From positions 53,515 to 117,514 of the forward strand of contig JAJRWT010000064.1 of NCBI GenBank assembly GCA_024276675.1: DNA of 64,000 nt. The letters run 5' to 3'. How positions within the stretch are numbered: position 1 is the stretch's first letter; the number at the start of each line of letters is the position of its first letter. Position numbers and translations under genes: made by a program. Shown here piece by piece: positions 27,721-35,789 of this stretch. A model generated the notes under the pieces. The model had not been told where the DNA came from. It worked only from the letters and a program-made list of their open reading frames with translations, and did no database searches. Origin of the DNA: Myxococcota bacterium. GTDB taxonomy: Bacteria > Myxococcota_A > UBA796 > JAFGLY01.

Positions 27721-28749
27721 TTGATTCACAGATCCCGGGCAAGATCCCGGATATACCGTGTAAAGCGTGTGGCTGCCTACGGAATTGCCCTTCTGCTGTT
27801 GGGCTACACGGTTCTCTTCGCTGTTTCCCTCTACGTGGTCCCCGATGCCCAGCACGTGGACGTGGCGAATCCCAAGGAACAGCTCTATTACGACTCCACC
27901 CACGTTGTGACCTACGACATTTTCCGACTGCTGCGCTCGTCCGCCCCCAAGTTGATCGTGCTGGGGGCATCCAACGCCGAGATGGGCTTCCGGCCAACGG
28001 AGCTGGAAGCCCTGTACCCGGGCTACGAAGTGGCCTGTGTCTGCATCGGGGGCCAGAACATCTCCGACATACGGGGCACCCTGTCTTTGCTGTTGGGAAT
28101 ACTGCCCCGGGATGTAGTTCGTAAATCCGCGTTCATAGCGGGTATATGTGAAGGCCTCTTTCAAGAGCAGCATCATCCGCTTGGCGACATCGGCTCGATA
28201 CTCGGCAAGTCCTTCGCCTTTCGCCTGAAGGACGGCGAGCCCCAACCGCTTCTTTCACCCTCCAGGATGGATCTGCTGGTTCGCGCGTTGCGCCCGGCCT
28301 TCTTCGTGCAGTACCTGCATCGCAAACACAGAAGCAAGCGTTACAGCTCCGACCTGAACAAGTACAGCCAACCGTTGTCCGACGAAGAAAAACAGTTTCT
28401 CTACGACACCCACAACATGGGCAACCCCGAACCCAACATCGAGGCGTGGTCCCGAGACCTTGTTGCAATGAGCCAGATGATCGGCCAGTACGGGGCGGAG
28501 CTGGTGTTCGTGGACCTGCCGATCCCCGACTGGCACAAGGAGCGTTCCCTGCGGCACAGGGAATACCAGCAGCACCTGGACGAGCTGCTGGGGCCGGCCT
28601 TGAATCCTCCCCGGGTGCAGTACGTGAGCCTGCTGGACATAGAATGGCTGTCCCGTGACGAAAACTTCGTGGACGACATCCATCCCCAGAACGAGGTCAC
28701 CAGGGATTGGAGCCGGGCGCTTCGGGAACGTTGGGTTCCCGGTGGTTGA
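27721..28749 (+). CDS. SGNH/GDSL-hydrolase-like membrane-anchored protein
   Basis: A 342-residue protein with an N-terminal signal anchor (AAYGIALLLLGYTVLFAVSLYVV, residues 18-40). The soluble part has a block I-like LIVLGASNAEMGFRP near residue 80 (Ser in GASN), GGQN near 108, and a C-terminal DDIHPQ near 322 resembling the Asp-x-x-His of SGNH hydrolases. It probably acts as an esterase or acyltransferase on envelope sugars; it resembles the DltD/AlgJ style only in outline. TTG 27721 is the best start, with GAGGAAG just upstream and the anchor beginning properly. It is convergent with the dehydratase activase gene, with 210 bp between stops. Confidence 0.65.
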   Translation: MIHRSRARSRIYRVKRVAAYGIALLLLGYTVLFAVSLYVVPDAQHVDVANPKEQLYYDSTHVVTYDIFRLLRSSAPKLIVLGASNAEMGFRPTELEALYPGYEVACVCIGGQNISDIRGTLSLLLGILPRDVVRKSAFIAGICEGLFQEQHHPLGDIGSILGKSFAFRLKDGEPQPLLSPSRMDLLVRALRPAFFVQYLHRKHRSKRYSSDLNKYSQPLSDEEKQFLYDTHNMGNPEPNIEAWSRDLVAMSQMIGQYGAELVFVDLPIPDWHKERSLRHREYQQHLDELLGPALNPPRVQYVSLLDIEWLSRDENFVDDIHPQNEVTRDWSRALRERWVPGG

Positions 28750-28959
28750 GATGCACCGGAATTTCTATGCCCATTGGCTCCAGACCCGGTGTCTTGGCTC
28801 CCAGTCTCCGGATCTCGTGTGCAGGAACCGTGGGGAGCTGGAGCCACATTTGATTCGATGCCCCGCGGGGACCTGGGAGCCCGGCAAAGACCCGCGTGTT
28901 GCGCGCCAACAGCAGCACTTCCAGGGTCGCCTGTGCGAACTCTGAAGCCTGCTCCGCGG

Positions 28960-31900
28960 TCAGGATGGACTGGTCTTGGAGAACGGTCGCCCTCGCGAGC
29001 GCGGCCCCGGATGGTGAGCTGCTCCTGCCGGCGGCGCAGGAATCGAATTCGCCGTGGAGAGTGGAAGGGGGCTGGCGGGCGTCTTCCGCACGGTGGGGGT
29101 CACCCGCTGGTCTACCCGCTTCAACCGGCCAACGGGTTCGCTGGAAGGCGCTTCCGTGGATCCTGTGGATCTCGCCCGGAAGCGCTGGTGGATCTCGAAG
29201 GCGAAGTTGTCCAATGCTTCGGTCTCCAGGGGATCTCCATTCAAGGAGAGACAGAGCGAGGGCAGGCCCTCGCGTTCCTTCGCGTGGAAGAGATGGGCCT
29301 CCGCTATCTTGCTGGGCATGCACTCCAGGGGCCCCACGCTCACCACACCGTCTATCAGACCTTCTCGCCACTCGAAGACCGGACCGCCGATGGTCAGCGC
29401 CGCTTCGCCACGCAGGTCGTCGCGGAGGTAGGAGCTGGCCGCCCGAAGGCTGTCGGGGACCGTGGTGCGCCGCGGCCAATCGAGGTTCCGGGCCATGGCT
29501 CCGTAGAGGCGTCTCCGAACGCCGTCCTGCACCCTGCCTCGCAGAAACCTTACCGGGTTGTCCGTGAAGCGATCCGGGCCATACAGGTACTCCACGTACT
29601 CCAGCCATTCGTTGAAGGGTGCGAAACGCACTTTGATGCCCCGTTGTTCCAGCTTGTCCACCATGAACCCGTTGGCAAAGGGATCGCATCGCACGTAGAT
29701 CTCACCCACCAGGAGCGCCGTGGGCATGTCCCGCTCTTGCCTGTTGGCACGGAACTCCCGCGCCGCCCTTTCCAGGAGCCGGGGAATGCCGAATAGGCGC
29801 CCCCCTGCCACCTGGTATGCCAGCATGGGAAGTGAGAGATCTCTGCCTGCCGCGTTTTCCAGGAGTTGGAGAAGCTGACTGGTATAGCGGTCATGGATCT
29901 CCTGGGCCACGGCGGGGTGCAATTCCCGGGGACGCACATCGTACAGCGCCTCCAACAACAAGTCCATGGCCATGAAACCGGAGAAGAGCAGCAGCGCGAA
30001 GGCGGGAGGAGCTTCCCGGAAGTAGTCGTTGTCGGAGGGAGACCAGACTTTGACCCGTCCCTGGAGCCCAAGGCGCTCCAGGATGATCTTGTGCAGGAGG
30101 TTGTATGCTCCGAACCTGCATGGCCCGTTGGCTCGGGCCATGACCAGGGTAAAGGCGGCTTGCGGATCCGGCTCCCTTTCCAGGCGCTGGAGCAGGCTCC
30201 CCAGCGTGATGGTCATGGGTACGCATTCCTTGCCCGAGGTGTGGCGCCTGCCCAGCCGAAGGGCTTCCGTGTCGGGGATGGGCATGGTCTCGGCTCGGAT
30301 TCCGATCCCGCGCATGCAGGCCGCCATGGCTTCGGCGCCCTGGCCCATTCTGGGAATGAGCATGAGCCTGTGGTCACTCTTGACCTGGGGGAGGCTGGTC
30401 TGATCCTTTTCGACGTCGAGAAAAGAGCTGGGTTGGCTGCCCCGCCCCTGGCGTTGCAGGTCCTCCCGTGCACAGTAGAGGAATGCCTCCACGCGGGTAC
30501 GCGTGCCGGCGTCTCCCGAGTGGCCGTCCGTCTCGATGATGGAGTAGGGGCGGCCATTCATGATGTAGGAGTAGAAGTGCAGGTTGAAACTGTCTGGACC
30601 GCATGCGTAGTTGCTGCACCACAGGCTGTAGATTCCGGGCGTGCGACGCACGCGATGCGCCACCCTCAGGTTGCGTTGGCCGTAGCCCCAGTACATTCGT
30701 TGGAAAACCGGCGGCCTCCCGGGGCCCCCGCTGTCGTCCACGGGATAGCAATCCACCGGGATGGCCATGGCGCCCTGTTCCCGGAGAATGTTGGGAACGT
30801 TGGAGTTCAGGACGTTGTTGTAGATGGTGTATGACCTGCCGTGGACCACTACCGGCACGATGGACTTTGCCCTGGCGAAATCCAGGGCTCGCCGGCCCAT
30901 CCTGGTGAGCGCGGAGTCGAACGCCTCTTGCACCAGAATCGCCTCGTTGAATGCTTCCAGCCACTCCCTGCCTTCCACGCCCAGCGCGCGGGCAAGGCCG
31001 AGGCAGCTCTGGCGAAACTCCGCTGAACGCAGGTTTCCCGGGCCGAAATCCATGATGGGCGAGATCACGCGGGGTCTGATCTTGCCCAGATCCCCGGTGA
31101 GCAGATCCGCGCTGGCCTGTGCTATGGGGCAGATGACCGCGTGGGGCTCCGTGCCAACGCGGGGGAGCGTGCGGAGCATGGGCAAAAACAGGAACTCCAC
31201 GGGAGCGGAGGCCAACTCGGCCACGATGCCGTGGTAGAGCTGCATGGGGGCGCAATAGGGGACATTGGCCTCTTCGATGCCGCGCTTCAGCGCACGTGTA
31301 CCCGCGTTGGACAGTACCACGGGGTCGAAACCGAGCCGGCGGATGAAGGTGGCGAAGAATGGAAACAATCCCTTGAGCAGGAACTCGTCGGTCATGCCCA
31401 CGCGGGGCCGCCCCCTCGGGGTCGTCACCTCCTGGCGGAATCGGCTCGTGCGCTCCAGCCGCTCCCGGAAGGGATCCGGCGCACGATCCGGGAGCTTCTC
31501 CCTGCCCGTTCCACGGTCGTGCAGGGAACAGCCTCCACCCCAGGTGAAACGGGCTCTCTGCTCATCGACCACGGTGCTGATCCTGTTGATGCGGCACCTG
31601 TTGCCGGCGCCGCCGCAGCCCTTGGTGGACCTGCACACGAAGATATCCCGGGCCTCCACGCGGGCCTCCAGAAAACGCCGTGGTTCCATGGGGCTGGCCT
31701 GGTCCAGGTCGAGGTTTTCCAGGGTGAGCAAGGCGATGCCAAGCGCCCCCGTGATGCCCGGATCCGGAGGCACTACCACTTCGCTTTCCGTCTGGCGAGC
31801 CACCGCGGCAGCAAGGGCCGTGGACGAAAAGGGCATGCCCTGGCAGAAGATCACCTCCCCCACCGAGCGGCTGCCCTTGACCCGGTTCAGGTAGTTCTGG

Positions 31901-33447
31901 ATCACCGAGTCGAAGATACCCGCTACGATCTCCGCCTGTGGTACACCCATGGCGACCGCATCGTCTATGACCTCGGCCATGAACACGGAGCAGTGCTGCC
32001 CCAGCGAGACACCCGCGGGAGCCCGTAGAGCTTCCCTGCCCATGGCCGTAACATCCTCGATGGTGGCGAAGCGACGCCCCTGCTCTTCGATGAACGACCC
32101 GGTGCCCGCGCTGCATGCTTCGTTCATTGCCGCGTCCACCACCCTGCCGTCCGCCAGTCGGATGTACTTGGCGTCCTGGCCGCCGATCTCGAATATGGTA
32201 TCGACGCGGGGATCGTATTGCAGGGCGCCCCGGGCGTGGGCCGCTATCTCGTTGAGCACGTAAACCGAAGCAGGGCCATAACAACAGGATGCCAGGGAGC
32301 CTACTATCTCGCGACCGCTGCCCGTGGCACCCATGGCCAGCACTGGAGCAACGCCCCAGGGACTGTCCAGGAACAGGGCCATGAGCTTCTGGGCTGCCCC
32401 AACGGGATCTCCCAGGGTCTGCACGTAGTCCTTCCAGACGGGTTCGGCGCTTTGGGCGTCGATGGCCACGGCCTTGGAACCCGTGGAGCCGATGTCGAAG
32501 CCCAGCAGGAGTGGGCGCGGTTTTCCAGGGGTCGGTCCCAGGGGAAGCGGCCTGGGCTTCATGCGCCTGACGTTGTTCCGCTGGGCCGCCAGCGGTGGAA
32601 GTCTCTCCAGGGCGTTTTCCTTCCTGGCCTTGAGCAGACGGCGCAGCGGAGCTGGGGGCCGAGGCTGCAAGGATGCAACCACGGCAGCGCCCATGGCTTC
32701 GATGAAAAGGGACTGCTCCAGGTCCATCTCGGCCAGTTCCATTCCGTTGTTCCGGAGGAACTCCCGAAAGTGCCGCCGGATGCGCGGTGAACGTGACACC
32801 CCCCCCAGCAAGAGCGTCCTGGGCGGGCTGGAACGTGGCTTGATCAGGACTTGCACGTTTTCGGCGACTGCATCGAAGAGCCCCGCCAGGATACGGGGCT
32901 TGCTCTCACCCACGTTGGCCAGGTGGGTCATGTCGGTCTTCAGGATCACCGGACAACGCCCCGACAGGGGGGCGGGTTCAGTGATGGACTCGCAGATTTT
33001 ACTGGCTTCCTCGATGGTGAGGTTGAAACGTTCGACCAGTTGTCGCAGGAAGTTGCCCGTTCCCTGGGAGCATCGCGAGTTTTCCCGGAAGACCTGTACG
33101 CCGTTGTCGCGAAGTTCCAGGACCGAGAAACCGTGACTCCCGATGGATACCAGCGTGGCGGTTTGCCGTGATTCCTCGGCGTTGAAGAAGCGAAAACCGT
33201 GCGCCAGAGCCTGCTGGGTCGGCACCCGGGGTAGATCCATGGAACGGGCGAGCCTTCCGCAGACCGCGGCTCCGGTCACTCCCTCCCAGCTCCAGGACTG
33301 CAAGGCATCCAACAGGCGTTGGGCAGGCTGCTTGTGATGTTCCAGCATCTCGCCGCGGACCCACTCGAGGCCCTGCCCGTCGCTGGACAGCTCCACGATC
33401 TTGATGGTCTCGGCCCCCATGTCCACGCCGATGAAACGCTGTGGCAT
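28960..33447 (-). CDS. 2-hydroxyacyl-CoA dehydratase activase-type protein with two BadF/BcrA ATPase domains and DUF2229
   Basis: A 1495-residue protein. Two ATPase domains of the BadF/BadG/BcrA/BcrD fold stand in tandem: about 5-265 (FIGVDMGAETIK, RCSQGTGNF, LLLGGVSRSP) and about 314-585 (LLGFDIGSTGSKAV, EIGGQDAKYI, NEACSAGTGSF, QHCSVFMAE). The second keeps the two Cys positions (near 445 and 486) that hold the [4Fe-4S] cluster in dehydratase activators. A DUF2229-type region (from about 695) and dehydratase-subunit-like domains to about 1430 follow. Such proteins use ATP to drive electrons into radical acyl-CoA dehydratases or reductases. No partner subunits are adjacent. The last 60 residues are low-complexity and may follow a frameshift. 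The gene lies 177 bp from the TetR gene, with operators between. Confidence 0.85.
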   Translation of the reverse strand: MPQRFIGVDMGAETIKIVELSSDGQGLEWVRGEMLEHHKQPAQRLLDALQSWSWEGVTGAAVCGRLARSMDLPRVPTQQALAHGFRFFNAEESRQTATLVSIGSHGFSVLELRDNGVQVFRENSRCSQGTGNFLRQLVERFNLTIEEASKICESITEPAPLSGRCPVILKTDMTHLANVGESKPRILAGLFDAVAENVQVLIKPRSSPPRTLLLGGVSRSPRIRRHFREFLRNNGMELAEMDLEQSLFIEAMGAAVVASLQPRPPAPLRRLLKARKENALERLPPLAAQRNNVRRMKPRPLPLGPTPGKPRPLLLGFDIGSTGSKAVAIDAQSAEPVWKDYVQTLGDPVGAAQKLMALFLDSPWGVAPVLAMGATGSGREIVGSLASCCYGPASVYVLNEIAAHARGALQYDPRVDTIFEIGGQDAKYIRLADGRVVDAAMNEACSAGTGSFIEEQGRRFATIEDVTAMGREALRAPAGVSLGQHCSVFMAEVIDDAVAMGVPQAEIVAGIFDSVIQNYLNRVKGSRSVGEVIFCQGMPFSSTALAAAVARQTESEVVVPPDPGITGALGIALLTLENLDLDQASPMEPRRFLEARVEARDIFVCRSTKGCGGAGNRCRINRISTVVDEQRARFTWGGGCSLHDRGTGREKLPDRAPDPFRERLERTSRFRQEVTTPRGRPRVGMTDEFLLKGLFPFFATFIRRLGFDPVVLSNAGTRALKRGIEEANVPYCAPMQLYHGIVAELASAPVEFLFLPMLRTLPRVGTEPHAVICPIAQASADLLTGDLGKIRPRVISPIMDFGPGNLRSAEFRQSCLGLARALGVEGREWLEAFNEAILVQEAFDSALTRMGRRALDFARAKSIVPVVVHGRSYTIYNNVLNSNVPNILREQGAMAIPVDCYPVDDSGGPGRPPVFQRMYWGYGQRNLRVAHRVRRTPGIYSLWCSNYACGPDSFNLHFYSYIMNGRPYSIIETDGHSGDAGTRTRVEAFLYCAREDLQRQGRGSQPSSFLDVEKDQTSLPQVKSDHRLMLIPRMGQGAEAMAACMRGIGIRAETMPIPDTEALRLGRRHTSGKECVPMTITLGSLLQRLEREPDPQAAFTLVMARANGPCRFGAYNLLHKIILERLGLQGRVKVWSPSDNDYFREAPPAFALLLFSGFMAMDLLLEALYDVRPRELHPAVAQEIHDRYTSQLLQLLENAAGRDLSLPMLAYQVAGGRLFGIPRLLERAAREFRANRQERDMPTALLVGEIYVRCDPFANGFMVDKLEQRGIKVRFAPFNEWLEYVEYLYGPDRFTDNPVRFLRGRVQDGVRRRLYGAMARNLDWPRRTTVPDSLRAASSYLRDDLRGEAALTIGGPVFEWREGLIDGVVSVGPLECMPSKIAEAHLFHAKEREGLPSLCLSLNGDPLETEALDNFAFEIHQRFRARSTGSTEAPSSEPVGRLKRVDQRVTPTVRKTPASPLPLSTANSIPAPPAGAAHHPGPRSRGRPFSKTSPS

Positions 33448-33487
33448 CTCTCGCTCCCGGTACAGGCAACGCTCTATCCAAACAGGT

Positions 33488-33546
33488 AGACTGACGTGTC
33501 AGTCTGATATCGTGAACCAATAGACTGACACTCCAGTCCAGTCAAG
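33488..33546 (-). promoter_or_regulatory. Palindromic operators and likely promoter of the activase gene
   Basis: A perfect 8-bp inverted repeat AGACTGAC-gt-GTCAGTCT lies at 33488-33505. A second related site with GACTG / CAGTC halves lies at 33523-33538. On the minus strand TTGACT (33546-33541), 17 bp, then TATTGG gives a plausible -35/-10 pair with the second operator inside the spacer and the first just downstream. TetR-family repressors bind such sites. The adjacent tetR gene is the obvious candidate regulator; that link is inference. Confidence 0.65.
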
Positions 33547-33623
33547 TCTTCCGGAGTCGAATTCCAGACGAAAGTACTCTCGCTGCTTGGCGTGAGGGGG
33601 TCGGTGTGCTCTCCGGAGTTGGG

Positions 33624-34259
33624 CTACAGGCCGCTGGTCTGGGCGCAGAGCAGACCTCGGCAACTGAAGTCGATGAGTTCCTGGGCCAGGTCTTCCAGGT
33701 CAAGACTTTGAAGGTCCTTGCGCACCAGGAGCGAGAGCATGACTTCGCGGAGGGAACCCACCACGCAGCGTGAGACCACCCGCGTATCACAGCGCCGCAC
33801 CAACCCCATGGCGATGCCAGTTTCCAGGGAACGCCGGGTGAGGTCGAACATCTTCTGGTGAAAGGCCGCCAGCTTGCCATCCAGTTCTTCGTCCAGGCCC
33901 ACGGCTTCCCACAGCAGAATACGCAGGAGTTCGGGCTTGGAGTTGAGCTGGGAGAGTATCCAGACGACGTTGTCTTTCAACTGGCGCATGGGCGGGGGAG
34001 CCCCTGGAGAGACGTCTATGCGCTCGATGCCGGCGGCCATGTCTTCGATGATGCTGTCCAGGAGTTCGTCGAAGACGGCTCGTTTCGAGGTGAAGTAGAG
34101 GTAGAACGTGCCCCTGGCCACCGAGGCCTCGGTGATGATGTCGCTCACCGAGGCGGAATGGTAGCCCTTTTCGGCGAAGACGTGCCTGGCTGATTCCAGG
34201 AGTTGCCTTCGGCGTTCCTGGCGCTGTTTCCGGGCCTGTGCAGTTCTGCTGTAGTTCAC
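33624..34259 (-). CDS. TetR-family transcription repressor
   Basis: A 211-residue regulator. The N-terminal helix-turn-helix (about 15-60) reads RRRQLLESARHVFAEKGY, then SVSDIITEASVARGTFYLYF, standard for TetR. The C-terminal 140 residues form the helical ligand-binding domain. GTG 34259 has GGAG six bases upstream; a longer frame to 34538 is not protein-like. The gene precedes the dehydratase activase in the same direction, and the gap carries two GACTG/CAGTC palindromes, so it likely represses the activase. Because activases serve acyl-CoA metabolism, the ligand may be a CoA ester or fatty acid; that is speculation. Confidence 0.9.
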   Translation of the reverse strand: MNYSRTAQARKQRQERRRQLLESARHVFAEKGYHSASVSDIITEASVARGTFYLYFTSKRAVFDELLDSIIEDMAAGIERIDVSPGAPPPMRQLKDNVVWILSQLNSKPELLRILLWEAVGLDEELDGKLAAFHQKMFDLTRRSLETGIAMGLVRRCDTRVVSRCVVGSLREVMLSLLVRKDLQSLDLEDLAQELIDFSCRGLLCAQTSGL

Positions 34260-34344
34260 GCTGATCTCCCGTCTCTGGGCTCGCGGGTCGTGTACAGGCT
34301 TGAATTTGGATGAGATGGAAGCGCCTGGCCGTCGGGCATGGAGC

Positions 34345-34374
34345 CAGGTATGGTCAGGTATGGTCAGGTATGGA
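34345..34374. repeat. Three tandem copies of a 10-bp repeat upstream of tetR
   Basis: CAGGTATGGT is repeated three times head to tail (last base of the third copy is A). It sits about 90-115 bp upstream of the tetR start codon. It could be an iterated regulator site or a replication-slippage tract. Confidence 0.7.
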
Positions 34375-34547
34375 GAAGCTCTTGCTAGCGTGAGATCCAT
34401 CCGAATCATGCCGGGCGCCTGCGCAGGCGGGCTGGACGGGCCGGATGCCGGAGTTTCCGCACATGTGACCATCGGGATAACCTGCCCCGGTCGTGAGGCT
34501 ACTCTCCAATGGTGACAAATGCCTGTGACAGTGTCCATTCTGTAGTG

Positions 34548-34573
34548 CGGGGGCCCTGGTGCGGTGGCCCCCG
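34548..34573. other. GC-rich hairpin in the tetR/lipoprotein gap
   Basis: CGGGGGCC and GGCCCCCG form a perfect 8-bp stem around a 10-nt loop. No T tract follows on either strand, so it is not a convincing intrinsic terminator. Confidence 0.45.
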
Positions 34574-34658
34574 TGGGCGATGGGCTGATCAGAAACCTGA
34601 AACCGATTTTCCAGGCTGGCCGTCCTTGTGACCGAAGCTGGTGTTAACATTCTGTGTC

Positions 34659-35777
34659 ATGGAGAGCAGGAAAGGCAAGACCATCACGGGCCTCCTGTTG
34701 GGCCTGTCCGTGCCGGGCGCCCTGCTGGTATTCTTGCCAGCTTGTCGGGTATCTGTTCAAGGCGACACCGGGCCTGCCATGGACTCTGTACCGGATTCCT
34801 TCGGCGTGGCCAACCACGAATCCAGCGACACCGGACCCGGCGAAACCGGGCTCCCACGGGAAAGCGCCTCACCACGGGACACGGCGCAAGCCTGTGATAC
34901 CGGCGACCTGCCCGGCTCCGTCTACGCCGACTGCGTGGTGACCCTCGACTACGACTACCTGCTGGACGGAAGCAGCGACGAGCGCATCATCACCACCTAC
35001 GATTCCAGCGGTTACAAGCTGCTTCGTGAGTACGACATAGATGGAAACGGCACGGTGGATGCCTGGTACTCGTATGCCTGGAGCGATGACCTGCTGGTGG
35101 ACATCCTCCACGACGAAGACGCCGATGATATTGTCGATGAAACCTGGCATTACACCTGGGCAGGGGAGCTGCTGCAATCAGAGGAACACGACCAGGACGC
35201 CGACGGCGTTACCGACTCTGTAACCAACTGGGAATACGACTCCGACGATCGGGAAAGCCAGGCCACCGTAGACGACGGTCCCGACGGTGTCATCGACGAG
35301 ATCTGGACCTGGGGGTGGACTATTTCCGAAACCGGGACCCAGGAGCAGATCCTCTACGATACCGACGCTGACGGCAGCACCGATGTTATCTCCACGTATG
35401 TCTACGACTCGGACGGCCGTCTGTTGGTGGAAGAGTACGACGCCGACGCCGACGGCACGGCCAACCTGGTCGAGTACACATCATGGGACGAAGCTGGCCG
35501 GCGACTCGCACTGGACGTGGACTACGACGGTGATGGCACCGACGAAGTCCGCTACTCCTTCTTCTACGACTGCCTGGACCGCACCGACTACTGGGAGTTG
35601 GACTGGTACGTGGACGGCTCGGTGGACGGTCTGGGACGGTACAGCTACGAATGTGACTGGACAAAATCAGCAGGGACGAGCTTTTCACCCCGCTTGTTCC
35701 GGGCATGGCTTCCCGATCCCGTTACGGAAACTAGCCCCTTCCATCCTCTGGGCGTATTCGGCGCCTGCAAACCATGA
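34659..35777 (+). CDS. Asp-rich repeat lipoprotein of unknown function
   Basis: A 372-residue secreted protein. The signal peptide ends VFLPAC, a lipobox. A Ser/Thr/Asp-rich linker (about 30-85) leads to a repetitive domain (about 90-345) of about 22-30-residue units. These alternate acidic loops (DIDGNGTVDAWYSY, DQDADGVTDSVTNWEY, DTDADGSTDVISTYVY, DADADGTANLVEYTSW) with aromatic beta strands. The pattern is like RHS/YD-type or EF-hand-like strand repeats and probably binds calcium. I know no named family for it. ATG 34659 is chosen because the signal begins there. It is followed 12 bp later by the SPFH/phosphodiesterase/TPR gene and probably shares its transcript. Confidence 0.65.
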   Translation: MESRKGKTITGLLLGLSVPGALLVFLPACRVSVQGDTGPAMDSVPDSFGVANHESSDTGPGETGLPRESASPRDTAQACDTGDLPGSVYADCVVTLDYDYLLDGSSDERIITTYDSSGYKLLREYDIDGNGTVDAWYSYAWSDDLLVDILHDEDADDIVDETWHYTWAGELLQSEEHDQDADGVTDSVTNWEYDSDDRESQATVDDGPDGVIDEIWTWGWTISETGTQEQILYDTDADGSTDVISTYVYDSDGRLLVEEYDADADGTANLVEYTSWDEAGRRLALDVDYDGDGTDEVRYSFFYDCLDRTDYWELDWYVDGSVDGLGRYSYECDWTKSAGTSFSPRLFRAWLPDPVTETSPFHPLGVFGACKP

Positions 35778-35789
35778 TCGGAACGGGAA

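Larger units (their letters stand above)
34260..34658. other. Intergenic gap between tetR and a divergent lipoprotein gene
   Basis: About 400 bp without a recognisable gene. It contains a triple 10-bp direct repeat (34345-34374) and a GC-rich hairpin (34548-34573), described separately. It should also contain the promoters of the two divergent genes; I could not place them confidently. Confidence 0.55.
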
